Shown here in pieces: positions 5,789-12,928 of a stretch of DNA of 14,300 bases (the first letter of the stretch is position 1; each line of letters begins with the position of its first letter). Under the pieces are notes generated by a model, which saw only the letters and a program-made list of their open reading frames with translations, had not been told where the DNA came from and did no database searches. Source of the stretch: JBNLBT01 sp050303435 (GTDB taxonomy: Bacteria; Pseudomonadota; Gammaproteobacteria; Xanthomonadales; Marinicellaceae). Location of the stretch: positions 1 to 14,300 of the forward strand of contig JBNLBT010000084.1 of assembly GCA_050303435.1 (NCBI GenBank). The letters run 5' to 3'. The position numbers and the translations under genes were made by a program.

Positions 5789-7984
5789 TCACTGCGTTTG
5801 CCTGCGCTCAAAATGCGCGCGCCGCGCGCGGTGGAGTTTTTCGTAGCTGTCGATCAGGCGCTGGTGTTTGTCGAGGCCTTCCAGTTGCAGGCTGGTCGGT
5901 GTCAGGCCGTGGAATTTCACCTCGCCATTGACGCTGCCCAGCACCTGGGCCAGGGTGTCCTGGCCGTACATGCGCGCCAGGTTGTCGCGGTAATCTTCGA
6001 TGCGCAAGTCCTCATCCAGGGTGATTTCCAGCACCGCGTGCATGGCCTGGTAGAACAGATTGCGTGCGACGGTGTTGTCGTTGTACTGCAGGAATTCTTC
6101 GACCGGATCGAGGGCGTCCTCGGGCCGGCCCAGCGCCAGGTTGAGCAGAATGCGCAATTCCAGAATGGTCAATTGCCCCCACACCGTGTTTTCATCGAAT
6201 TCAATGCCGATCAGGGTGCGGATGTCCATGTACTGATCCAGCTGGCTTTCCTCCAGGCGTTCCAGCAGCGCGGCCAATTGCGCATTGTTCAGCGCGTGGA
6301 TGTTCAAAATGTCTTCGCGGTAGTCCAAGGCCTTGTTGGTGTTGTCCCAGATCAAATCCTCGATGGGATAGACTTCCGAGTAATCCGGCACCAGAATGCG
6401 GCAGGCGGCGCCGATGTCGGTGAATTCGGCCACGTAGACCTCTTTGCCGAGTTTGTTAAGGACATCCATCAGATGCTTGCACTCCTCTTCATTGTTGGCG
6501 GAAAAGTCCCATTCGCAGAATTCGTGGTCGGCCTGCGCGCTGAAAAAACGCCAGGAAATCACCCCGGTGGAATCGATGAAGTGGTCAACAAAGTTTTCCG
6601 GTTCCTGCACCGCCAGCGAATTGAAAGTGGGCCGTGGCACGTCGTTGAGGCCTTCAAAACTGCGGCCCTGCAGCAGTTCCGTCAGACTGCGTTCCAACGC
6701 CACCTCAAAGCTCGGGTGCGCGCCGAATGATGCAAACACGCCGCCGGTTTTGGGGTTCATCAGGGTCACGCACATGACCGGAAACTGGCCGCCCAGTGAG
6801 GCGTCCTTGACCAGCGTGGGAAAGCCCTGCGCCTCCAGCGCCTCAATGCCTGCCAGGATGCCCGGGTATTTTTCCAGCACGGCCTGCGGTACGTCGGGCA
6901 GGGCCAGCTCGTTTTCGATGATGTGTTTTTTCACCGCGCGTTCGAAGATCTCCGACAGGCACTGCACCTGGGCTTCGTGCAGGTTGTTGCCGGCGCTCAT
7001 GCCGTTGCTGAGAAACAGGTTCTCGATCAGGTTGCTGGGGAAATACACCGTTGCGCCGTCCGACTGGCGCACGTAGGGGATCGCGCAGACGCCGCGATCG
7101 CGGCGCCCGGAATTGGTGTCGATCAGATGCGAAGCACGCAATTCACCGTCCGGGTTGTAAATCGCCAGGGTGTGCGCGTCCAGTAATCCTTCAGGCAGCG
7201 CATCATCGGGCCCGGCCTTGAACCATTTTTCAAACGGGTAATGGACAAAGTCGCTGTGTGCGATGCGCTGACCGAAATACTGGTCGTTGTAGAAGAAATT
7301 GCAGCTCAAACGTTCAATGAATTCGCCCAGCGCTGAACACAGGGCGCTTTCTTGACTGCTGCCCTTGCCGTTGGTGAAGCACATCGGCGAGGCCGCGTCG
7401 CGGATGTGCAATGACCACACGTTGGGCACCAGATTGCGCCACGAGGACACTTCGATTTTCATGCCCAGATCGGACAGCCGCCCGGTCATTTCGGCGATGG
7501 TCTGTTCGAGCGGCAGGTCCTTGCCCACAATGCGCGTGGTCTGGCCGTCGTTTGCAGTGTCCATCAGCAGGGCCTGTGCTTCGGCCGTCAGGTTGTCCAC
7601 CGCCTCAATCCTGAATTCTGGGCCGGCCTGCACGGCTTTCTTCACCGTGCAGCGTTCAATTGACCGCAAAATGCCCTGACGGTCCTTGTCCGACAACTCC
7701 TCAGGCAATTCCACCTGAATCAGAAACACCTGCTTGTGGCGGTTTTGCGGGTCAACGATGTTGTTTTGTGCCAGGCGAATGTTGTCGGTCGACAGCCCGC
7801 GCGCCTTGCAGTACACGCGCACGAAATACGCCGCACACAAGGCCGATGAGGCGAGAAAATAATCGAACGGGCTGGGCGCCGAACCGTCGCCCTTGTAACG
7901 AATCGGCTGGTCGGTGACGACCTTGAAGTCATCGAATGTGGCTTCAAGCCGCAAATTGTCGAGAAAATTGACTGTGATTTCCAT
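5789..7984 (-). CDS. ycaO: OsmC-YcaO fusion protein (YcaO-type ATP-dependent cyclodehydratase-like protein)
   Basis: From the start chosen here the protein has 731 residues. Residues 1-140 form an OsmC-like domain (MEITVNFLDNLRLEATFDDF, then YKGDGSAPSPFDYFLASSALC), with the two family cysteines at about Cys50 and Cys112 (RCTVKKAVQ). OsmC domains reduce organic peroxides through such a pair. From about residue 150 it follows E. coli YcaO throughout: VPNVWSLHIRD, CFTNGKGSSQESALCSALGE, NGMSAGNNLHEAQVQCLSEIFER, DASLGGQFPV, SFGAHPSFEVALERSLTELL. Glutamates in the GEFIER, SEIFER and TELLQGR helices are those that bind Mg-ATP in the family. The C-terminal tetratricopeptide-like part is present. E. 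coli YcaO has been linked to RimO-dependent methylthiolation of ribosomal protein S12, but its chemistry is unsettled. It lacks the PxPxP tail of azoline-forming YcaOs, and no precursor peptide or partner lies nearby. The frame is open to 8086, but the family begins at MEI. A -10-like TAATAT (8024-8019) lies inside the longer reading. An ATG at 7996 is the alternative. No Shine-Dalgarno is seen at any of them. Confidence 0.92.
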   Translation of the reverse strand: MEITVNFLDNLRLEATFDDFKVVTDQPIRYKGDGSAPSPFDYFLASSALCAAYFVRVYCKARGLSTDNIRLAQNNIVDPQNRHKQVFLIQVELPEELSDKDRQGILRSIERCTVKKAVQAGPEFRIEAVDNLTAEAQALLMDTANDGQTTRIVGKDLPLEQTIAEMTGRLSDLGMKIEVSSWRNLVPNVWSLHIRDAASPMCFTNGKGSSQESALCSALGEFIERLSCNFFYNDQYFGQRIAHSDFVHYPFEKWFKAGPDDALPEGLLDAHTLAIYNPDGELRASHLIDTNSGRRDRGVCAIPYVRQSDGATVYFPSNLIENLFLSNGMSAGNNLHEAQVQCLSEIFERAVKKHIIENELALPDVPQAVLEKYPGILAGIEALEAQGFPTLVKDASLGGQFPVMCVTLMNPKTGGVFASFGAHPSFEVALERSLTELLQGRSFEGLNDVPRPTFNSLAVQEPENFVDHFIDSTGVISWRFFSAQADHEFCEWDFSANNEEECKHLMDVLNKLGKEVYVAEFTDIGAACRILVPDYSEVYPIEDLIWDNTNKALDYREDILNIHALNNAQLAALLERLEESQLDQYMDIRTLIGIEFDENTVWGQLTILELRILLNLALGRPEDALDPVEEFLQYNDNTVARNLFYQAMHAVLEITLDEDLRIEDYRDNLARMYGQDTLAQVLGSVNGEVKFHGLTPTSLQLEGLDKHQRLIDSYEKLHRARRAHFERRQTQ

Positions 7985-8381
7985 GTTTGAAGTCATTGCG
8001 CAAGGAGAAACAGCGGGTATATTACCTTTTTTCCGCGCCCAGCGGTTCAAGCGAGGCCTCAAATCGTTCAATTGGGACGGATGCACTGGCCAATCCCGCG
8101 AGATTCTGAGCAGCTGTCAATTTGTGTTGACTGTCCTGAAGATGCAGTGCTTGGTCGGTTTACACAGCATCTGGAATGTGAGCCAGTTCAAAATTTCACA
8201 ACTTGCCACAGAAAAAATGGCGCGTTGGTATGCCAATGTGCGCATGCCATCTATACTGAAAGTGGGCATCCGCAGAGAGGAGCCCGGGAAATTTTTTGAC
8301 TGAGCGCATGGGCCCTGGAACGGGTAGCAGGGATGAAAGGCCACCCATTCAGGGGCCGTGAGCCATTGAAAGGAGAAAGGC
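7985..8381. other. Divergent intergenic region between the OsmC-YcaO gene and the exported-protein/protease unit
   Basis: I see no gene here. The left end probably holds the ycaO promoter: minus-strand TAATAT at 8024-8019 with a poorly spaced (20 bp) TTGAAC at 8050-8045. The right part holds a -10-like TATACT and the ribosome site of the next gene. The ~125-base leader before 8382 has GGGCCC and GGGGCC blocks that could pair weakly, but no recognisable riboswitch. Confidence 0.5.
8252..8257 (+). promoter_or_regulatory. Predicted -10 element of the exported-protein/protease operon
   Basis: TATACT, one mismatch from consensus, is 125 bases before the ATG at 8382. There is no good -35 at 16-18 bp; TTGGTA (8225-8230) is 21 bp away. 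A weak prediction. Confidence 0.25.
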
Positions 8382-8921
8382 ATGAAGACAATGATGGCAC
8401 TGATGGGGCTGGCGCTGGCCCTGAGTGCGGGTGCGGCAGAGCATCTGCTGATCAAGCGCACGATCAACGGGCTGGAGGGGCAGCTGCCGGTGATCACCAC
8501 GCGCATCGACGCCGACGGCGCGGTACAGTTCGATTTTCCACCCATGCATCGCATGGCGGGGCGCTGGCACAGCGGCTTGAGTGTGGATGAAGTGGACGCC
8601 TTGTTGGCGCCGGTGCGCGAATACAGCGACTTGGGCAAGAATTCGCATGACCTGTACAGCACGGTCAAACAGGCCCGCGACATGCAGCGGTCGCTCGACG
8701 GGCAGTTGTATTACACATCGGATCCGGATTGGCTGGAGTTGATCTACACCAATGACAACGGACAGGTCTGGTCTCTGCAGTTCAACAATGAACGTGAATT
8801 GGAACGCCTGCAGGACGCGCTGGGTGAGTGGCAGGCACTGGTGCAGTTGAATCAATCGGTGAATGCCTTGAGAAGGGATTTCACCCGTCAGCAGTTGCAG
8901 CGGCAGGGGGTGATGAAATGA
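8382..8921 (+). CDS. Small exported protein of unknown function, first gene of the protease unit
   Basis: I do not recognise this 179-residue protein. Residues 1-18 or 1-19 are a signal peptide (Lys2, hydrophobic core, AGA/AE cleavage site), so it acts in the periplasm or outside. The mature protein has no cysteine and no further membrane segment. Its middle is acidic and aromatic (DPDWLELIYTNDNGQVWSLQ), which looks like beta strands, and its C-terminal third (NERELERLQDALGEWQALVQ and on to QQLQRQGVMK) looks like a long amphipathic helix. The start is good: AAGGAG at 8370-8375, six bases before the ATG. Its TGA overlaps the next ATG as ATGA, so the two proteins are made together from one message. 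I infer a helper role for the protease (chaperone, inhibitor or anchor), but only from position. Confidence 0.8.
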   Translation: MKTMMALMGLALALSAGAAEHLLIKRTINGLEGQLPVITTRIDADGAVQFDFPPMHRMAGRWHSGLSVDEVDALLAPVREYSDLGKNSHDLYSTVKQARDMQRSLDGQLYYTSDPDWLELIYTNDNGQVWSLQFNNERELERLQDALGEWQALVQLNQSVNALRRDFTRQQLQRQGVMK

Positions 8922-9910
8922 ACCGTTTATATGCGATTGCGCTGTTGAGCTTCAGCAGCCTCAATGCACTGGCTGGCGCCTTTATTTTTTCAGGCGATGG
9001 CGGCACCGACATTGTCACGCACCCCGAAGGGTACACCGGCAGTGGCGGCGTGGTCACAGTGTCCGTGTGCATCAATCCCGCCAGCGACGATCTGGCCTCT
9101 CTGGAGGCCCCGGTGCAAAACATTGTGGCCACCTGGAATGCCCTGGCGCCGACCACCGGCAACGTCGTTTTGGGTGGATCCAACAACGTGCCGAGCGGTC
9201 AAATGGACTGGGAATCGGTGGTGTTGCATGAAGTGGGGCATTGCCTGGGTTTGGCGCACCCCAATCTGGCCTCTGAATCGCTGCTGCCGGAACCGACCCG
9301 CAACCACACCAAAACCACAAAAGGAACAGACGACTTGTTCAACACCGGTGCCGGTCCGGACACGGTCATCGGTTCCAGCGACGACGTGCGCGGTGATGAT
9401 GTGAATCTGCACTGGTTCAACGCCAGCAACAACCCGTTCACGGCGCCGGGCACCATCGACGCCAGCACCTATTCCATCGGCATAGGCGCTTTGCCCGGCG
9501 GGCACAGTTTCGTCGCCAATGGTGATCTGTTGGTCAGCACATTGTTGGGTGTGCCGGGTTCTGAAGCGGTGATGCAGCAGGGTTCGCGTTTCGATGAAGA
9601 CCAGCGGCGTCTGGGCCACGACGATTTTGCCACGCTGCGTCTGGGCATGAGCGGGGTGGACATGACGCAGGGCACCGCGGACGATTACACTGTGGTGTTG
9701 ACCTACGTCGGCATCACCACGTCCTGTGACATTCCAATTTTCCACCACGACACCGGAGGATCTCTGGCGTTCTGCTCCATCACGGGCAGTGGCATTTCTG
9801 GCTCACATGTGCAAGTCTCCAGCGCATCGATTGAAACGGGTTCGTTGACGGTCCCATGGTTCTACAACAGCGCCTCAAGCGATGTGATTTTTGCCAACAG
9901 CTTTGAATAA
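8918..9910 (+). CDS. Secreted zinc metalloprotease, matrixin-like metzincin
   Basis: This predicted extracellular protease has 330 residues. Residues 1-20 are a signal peptide ending ALA-G. Residues 104-114 are HEVGHCLGLAH, the metzincin zinc site: His104, His108 and His114 bind zinc and Glu105 is the catalytic base. Met219 (SEAVMQQG), followed by RRLGHDDFATLRLGMSG, fits the Met-turn and final helix of matrixins. About 105 residues separate the third His from that Met, much longer than in typical matrixins, so there is a large insertion (about 120-215). Four cysteines (51, 109, 270, 286) are present; the pair at 270/286 could form a disulfide in the C-terminal beta domain. There is no cysteine-switch prodomain. 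The protein ends SSDVIFANSFE. The frame is open back to 8828, but the ATG at 8918 is preferred: it overlaps the upstream stop (ATGA), follows a GGGGG ribosome site and places the signal peptide first. Confidence 0.88.
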   Translation: MNRLYAIALLSFSSLNALAGAFIFSGDGGTDIVTHPEGYTGSGGVVTVSVCINPASDDLASLEAPVQNIVATWNALAPTTGNVVLGGSNNVPSGQMDWESVVLHEVGHCLGLAHPNLASESLLPEPTRNHTKTTKGTDDLFNTGAGPDTVIGSSDDVRGDDVNLHWFNASNNPFTAPGTIDASTYSIGIGALPGGHSFVANGDLLVSTLLGVPGSEAVMQQGSRFDEDQRRLGHDDFATLRLGMSGVDMTQGTADDYTVVLTYVGITTSCDIPIFHHDTGGSLAFCSITGSGISGSHVQVSSASIETGSLTVPWFYNSASSDVIFANSFE

Positions 9911-9933
9911 AGCGCGGCCACTGCGAGAACAAC

Positions 9934-9961
9934 AATCCCCGCTGCGGCGGGGATTTTTTTT
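9934..9961 (+). terminator. Rho-independent terminator after the protease unit
   Basis: AATCCCCGC (9934-9942) pairs perfectly with GCGGGGATT (9947-9955) around a TGCG loop. Ts run from 9954 to 9961. It begins 24 bp past the protease stop and isolates this unit from the carboxylase genes. Confidence 0.94.
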
Positions 9962-10105
9962 GCCTGCAAATGCACCCGATGCTGGCCGCGTGCGGACGGC
10001 AGCGGCGGTGGTTCAAGGGGGCGCCTGTGGCTTCCCGTTGCGTGCCTGAGTGGGTTCGCCAGTTGCGCAAAGTGCAAAGCCGGTCGCATCGGGCCGGCAG
10101 TCCAG

Positions 10106-10111
10106 TATAAT
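10106..10111 (+). promoter_or_regulatory. Predicted -10 element of the carboxylase/HMG-CoA lyase operon
   Basis: A perfect TATAAT lies 27 bases before the ATG at 10138. This predicts a leader of about 20 bases with no clear Shine-Dalgarno. No good -35 is visible. The upstream GCCGG (10079-10083) and CCGGC (10094-10098) form a small inverted repeat that could be a regulator site. I see no LiuR-like (MerR-family) palindrome I would trust. Confidence 0.5.
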
Positions 10112-10137
10112 AGCGGCAGTTTCAACTGAATTGATTG

Positions 10138-12006
10138 ATGAGTCCGATTAAAAAAGTCCTGATCGCCAACCGCGGTGAAATCGCCTGCCGCATCATCGAC
10201 ACCTGCCGGCGCCTGAATGTGCGCACGGTGGCGGTGTACTCCGACGCCGACCGGCGCGCGCGGCACGTGCGCCTGGCCGATGAAGCGGTGCACATCGGTG
10301 CGGCGGAACCGACCGCTTCTTATCTGAACATTGAGGCGCTGTTGCTGGCTGTGCAGCAAAGCGGCGCCGACGCGGTGCACCCTGGCTACGGTTTTCTCTC
10401 GGAGAAGGCCGAATTCGCCCGCGCGCTGGAGGCCGCCGGTGTGCGTTTCATCGGCCCGCCGGTGGCGGCGATTGAATTGATGGGCTCCAAGTCCGCGGCC
10501 AAGGCCACCATGGAAGCGGCCGGGGTGCCTTGTGTGCCCGGTTACCATGGCGAGGATCAGCGACCTGAACATTTGCAGCGCGAGGCCGAACGCATCGGTT
10601 ACCCGGTGTTGATCAAGGCGGTGTCCGGCGGCGGCGGCAAGGGCATGAAGATTGTGCACAATGCCGCAGAATTCAACGACGCGCTGGCCTCGGCGCAGCG
10701 TGAAGCCAGCAAGGCCTTTGGCGACGCCACCGTGTTGCTGGAAAAATACATATCCAACCCGCGTCACATCGAGGTGCAGGTGTTTGCAGATGCGCACGGC
10801 GGGGTGGTGCATCTGTTCGAGCGCGATTGCTCGACCCAGCGCCGCTATCAGAAAATCATTGAAGAGGCCCCGGCCAGTTCTTTGCACACTGAAACACTGG
10901 GGCGCATGCACCGCGCCGCGGTGGAAGCGGCCGGAGCCATCGGTTATTGCGGCGCCGGCACGGTGGAATTCATCGTTGATGCCGATCAGTCGTTTTATTT
11001 CATGGAAATGAACACCCGGCTGCAAGTGGAACACCGGGTCACCGAGCAAATCACCGGCGAGGACCTGGTGGCGTGGCAGTTGCGTGTGGCGGGCGGCGAA
11101 CGCTTGCCAAAAAGCCAATCTGAACTGGCGGTGCGTGGGCATTCCATTCAGGTGCGCATTTACGCTGAAGACCCCGAGGCGGGTTTTTTGCCATCGACCG
11201 GACGCATTCAACAACTGCAGTGGCCGGAACTGGACCACGGGCTGATTGACACCGGCGTGGAAGCCGGATCTGAGATCGGCATTCACTACGACCCGATGAT
11301 CGCCAAACTGGTGGTCTGGGGACGCGATCGAGACGAGGCGCTGGAACGCGTGCGCGACGGCTTGGCTCGCTGCGTGTTGTTTGGTGTGCAAACCAATCTG
11401 GCCTATCTCTCGCGTTTGTTGCGCAGCGAGGCGTTTGTGCAGCAGCGCCTGTTCACCAACAGCATCGACGACGGGCAGATCGAATTCAATGAACCGGATG
11501 CGCAGCAACTGGCCGGCGCGCTGGCGCGTGCACTGGTGGCCGAGTCCGCCGGGGACGGGGTGTGGCAGAGCGCCGATCAGTGGCGCTTGCAATCACCGGC
11601 GCCCGTGCACCTGCACTTCCGCCACGGCGGCGAGATGCAGGAAATGCACCTGACCTGGGCCGACGTGCAGCGCGCGCGCCAGCCCGAACAGGTGCATCGC
11701 CATCGCCAGCAGATTCATTTGCTGCTTGATGGTGTGCGCCATGAATTGACGCTGGCCGACAGCGAAGCGGCGCAACTGGCGCTGGACGCCGGCGAACGCA
11801 TCACCGCGCCGATGCCGGGCAAGATCATTGAAGTGCGCGTGGCGAAGGGTGATCGGGTGCACAGCGGCGAGGCGCTGGTGGTCATGGAAGCGATGAAAAT
11901 GGAATTGAAAATCACCGCGCCGGCGGATGCCGAGGTGGCCGAGGTGAACGTCAAGGTCGGCGAACAAGTGGCCGCGGAACACAGTCTGATAGAGTTTGTC
12001 ACATGA
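10138..12006 (+). CDS. liuD: Biotin-containing acyl-CoA carboxylase alpha subunit, probably methylcrotonyl-CoA carboxylase
   Basis: The alpha subunit carboxylates biotin with ATP and bicarbonate; a separate beta subunit passes the carboxyl group to 3-methylcrotonyl-CoA in leucine breakdown. The protein has 622 residues. Residues 1-450 are biotin carboxylase: KVLIANRGEIACRI, SGGGGKGMKI (ATP-grasp glycine loop, 163-172), ERDCSTQRRYQKIIEEAP, MEMNTRLQVEH. Residues 550-622 are the biotinyl domain with EAMKMEL; Lys587 receives biotin. The linker domain between them is short, as the family is usually about 650-670. Two oddities sit in the catalytic core. Residue 300 is Arg (codon CGG, 11035-11037) where LQVEHPVTE is nearly invariant, and residue 237 is Tyr where RRHQK is usual. 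The methylcrotonyl assignment rests on the ATGA overlap with HMG-CoA lyase; propionyl- or geranyl-CoA carboxylase is possible from sequence alone. A TTG at 10135 is a poorer start. Confidence 0.9.
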   Translation: MSPIKKVLIANRGEIACRIIDTCRRLNVRTVAVYSDADRRARHVRLADEAVHIGAAEPTASYLNIEALLLAVQQSGADAVHPGYGFLSEKAEFARALEAAGVRFIGPPVAAIELMGSKSAAKATMEAAGVPCVPGYHGEDQRPEHLQREAERIGYPVLIKAVSGGGGKGMKIVHNAAEFNDALASAQREASKAFGDATVLLEKYISNPRHIEVQVFADAHGGVVHLFERDCSTQRRYQKIIEEAPASSLHTETLGRMHRAAVEAAGAIGYCGAGTVEFIVDADQSFYFMEMNTRLQVEHRVTEQITGEDLVAWQLRVAGGERLPKSQSELAVRGHSIQVRIYAEDPEAGFLPSTGRIQQLQWPELDHGLIDTGVEAGSEIGIHYDPMIAKLVVWGRDRDEALERVRDGLARCVLFGVQTNLAYLSRLLRSEAFVQQRLFTNSIDDGQIEFNEPDAQQLAGALARALVAESAGDGVWQSADQWRLQSPAPVHLHFRHGGEMQEMHLTWADVQRARQPEQVHRHRQQIHLLLDGVRHELTLADSEAAQLALDAGERITAPMPGKIIEVRVAKGDRVHSGEALVVMEAMKMELKITAPADAEVAEVNVKVGEQVAAEHSLIEFVT

Positions 12007-12911
12007 ATTACGATTACCCTGCAAAGGTCAAGCTGGTGGAAGTTTCACCCCGCGATGGCCTGCAAAATGAAGACCAAATGGTGCCGGTTGAGTCCAAGGC
12101 GCAGCTGATTTATGATTTGGTCGACGCCGGGCTCAAATGCATCGAAGTCACCGGCTTTGTCAGCCCCAAATGGGTGCCGCAACTGGCCGATGCCAAAGAA
12201 CTGTACCGCGTGCTGAAAAAGAAAAACGGCGTGAGTTATTCGGCCCTGGTGCCAAACGCCAAAGGCATGGAGCAGGCGATGAGTGTGGACGTGGATGAAA
12301 TTGCGGTGTTCACCGCCGCCTCCGAATCCTTCAACCAGAAAAACATCAATTGCTCGATCGCCGAATCGCTGGAGCGGTTTGAACCGGTCATGGACTTGGC
12401 CTACAAGCATTCCATTCGCGTGCGCGGTTACGTGTCCTGCGTGCTCGGCTGCCCGTACGAGGGCGCCATACAGCCGGCCCAGGTGGCGACGGTGACGGAG
12501 GAACTGCTGAATCTGGGCTGTTACGAAGTGTCGCTGGGCGACACCATCGGCGTCGGCACACCGCTGCAGGCGCAACGCATGTTTGAGGCCTGTCTGGCGA
12601 AAACCTCGGCGGAGCAGCTGGCGCTGCATTTTCATGACACCAAAGGCCAGGCGCTGGTCAACATTCTGGCGTGCATGCAGATGGGCGCACGCATCATCGA
12701 CGCGTCGGTGGCGGGTCTGGGGGGCTGCCCCTATGCGCCGGGCGCCAGTGGCAATGTGGCCACTGAAGATGTGGTTTACATGCTGCACGGCATGGGCATT
12801 GAAACCGGTGTGAATCTGGACCGGCTGATCGATGCCGGCAACCGCATCAGCGCGGTCCTCGGACGGCCCAGCCGCAGCAAGGTCGCGGTGTCGCGGCGTG
12901 CAAACGACTGA
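12003..12911 (+). CDS. liuE: Hydroxymethylglutaryl-CoA lyase
   Basis: This enzyme cleaves HMG-CoA to acetyl-CoA and acetoacetate, the last step of leucine degradation (EC 4.1.3.4). It has 302 residues, the normal bacterial size, as a single TIM barrel. Visible catalytic parts: VSPRDGLQNE (Arg17 and Asp18, substrate and metal), LHFHDT (His209 and His211, metal), and the signature GLGGCPYAPGASGN (catalytic Cys242, followed by the metal-binding Asn). Its ATG lies inside the stop region of the carboxylase gene (ATGA at 12003-12006), so the pair is translationally coupled. The gene ends 17 bp before the convergent dienoyl-CoA reductase, with no clear terminator between. It is also called mvaB or hmgL in other organisms. 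Confidence 0.95.
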   Translation: MNYDYPAKVKLVEVSPRDGLQNEDQMVPVESKAQLIYDLVDAGLKCIEVTGFVSPKWVPQLADAKELYRVLKKKNGVSYSALVPNAKGMEQAMSVDVDEIAVFTAASESFNQKNINCSIAESLERFEPVMDLAYKHSIRVRGYVSCVLGCPYEGAIQPAQVATVTEELLNLGCYEVSLGDTIGVGTPLQAQRMFEACLAKTSAEQLALHFHDTKGQALVNILACMQMGARIIDASVAGLGGCPYAPGASGNVATEDVVYMLHGMGIETGVNLDRLIDAGNRISAVLGRPSRSKVAVSRRAND

Positions 12912-12928
12912 GGCGGCCGCTCAGCGAA

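Noticed and set aside
7985..8086. 34-residue N-terminal extension of the OsmC-YcaO protein
   Set aside because: The extension is basic, has no ribosome site, contains a -10-like TAATAT, and the OsmC family begins at MEI.
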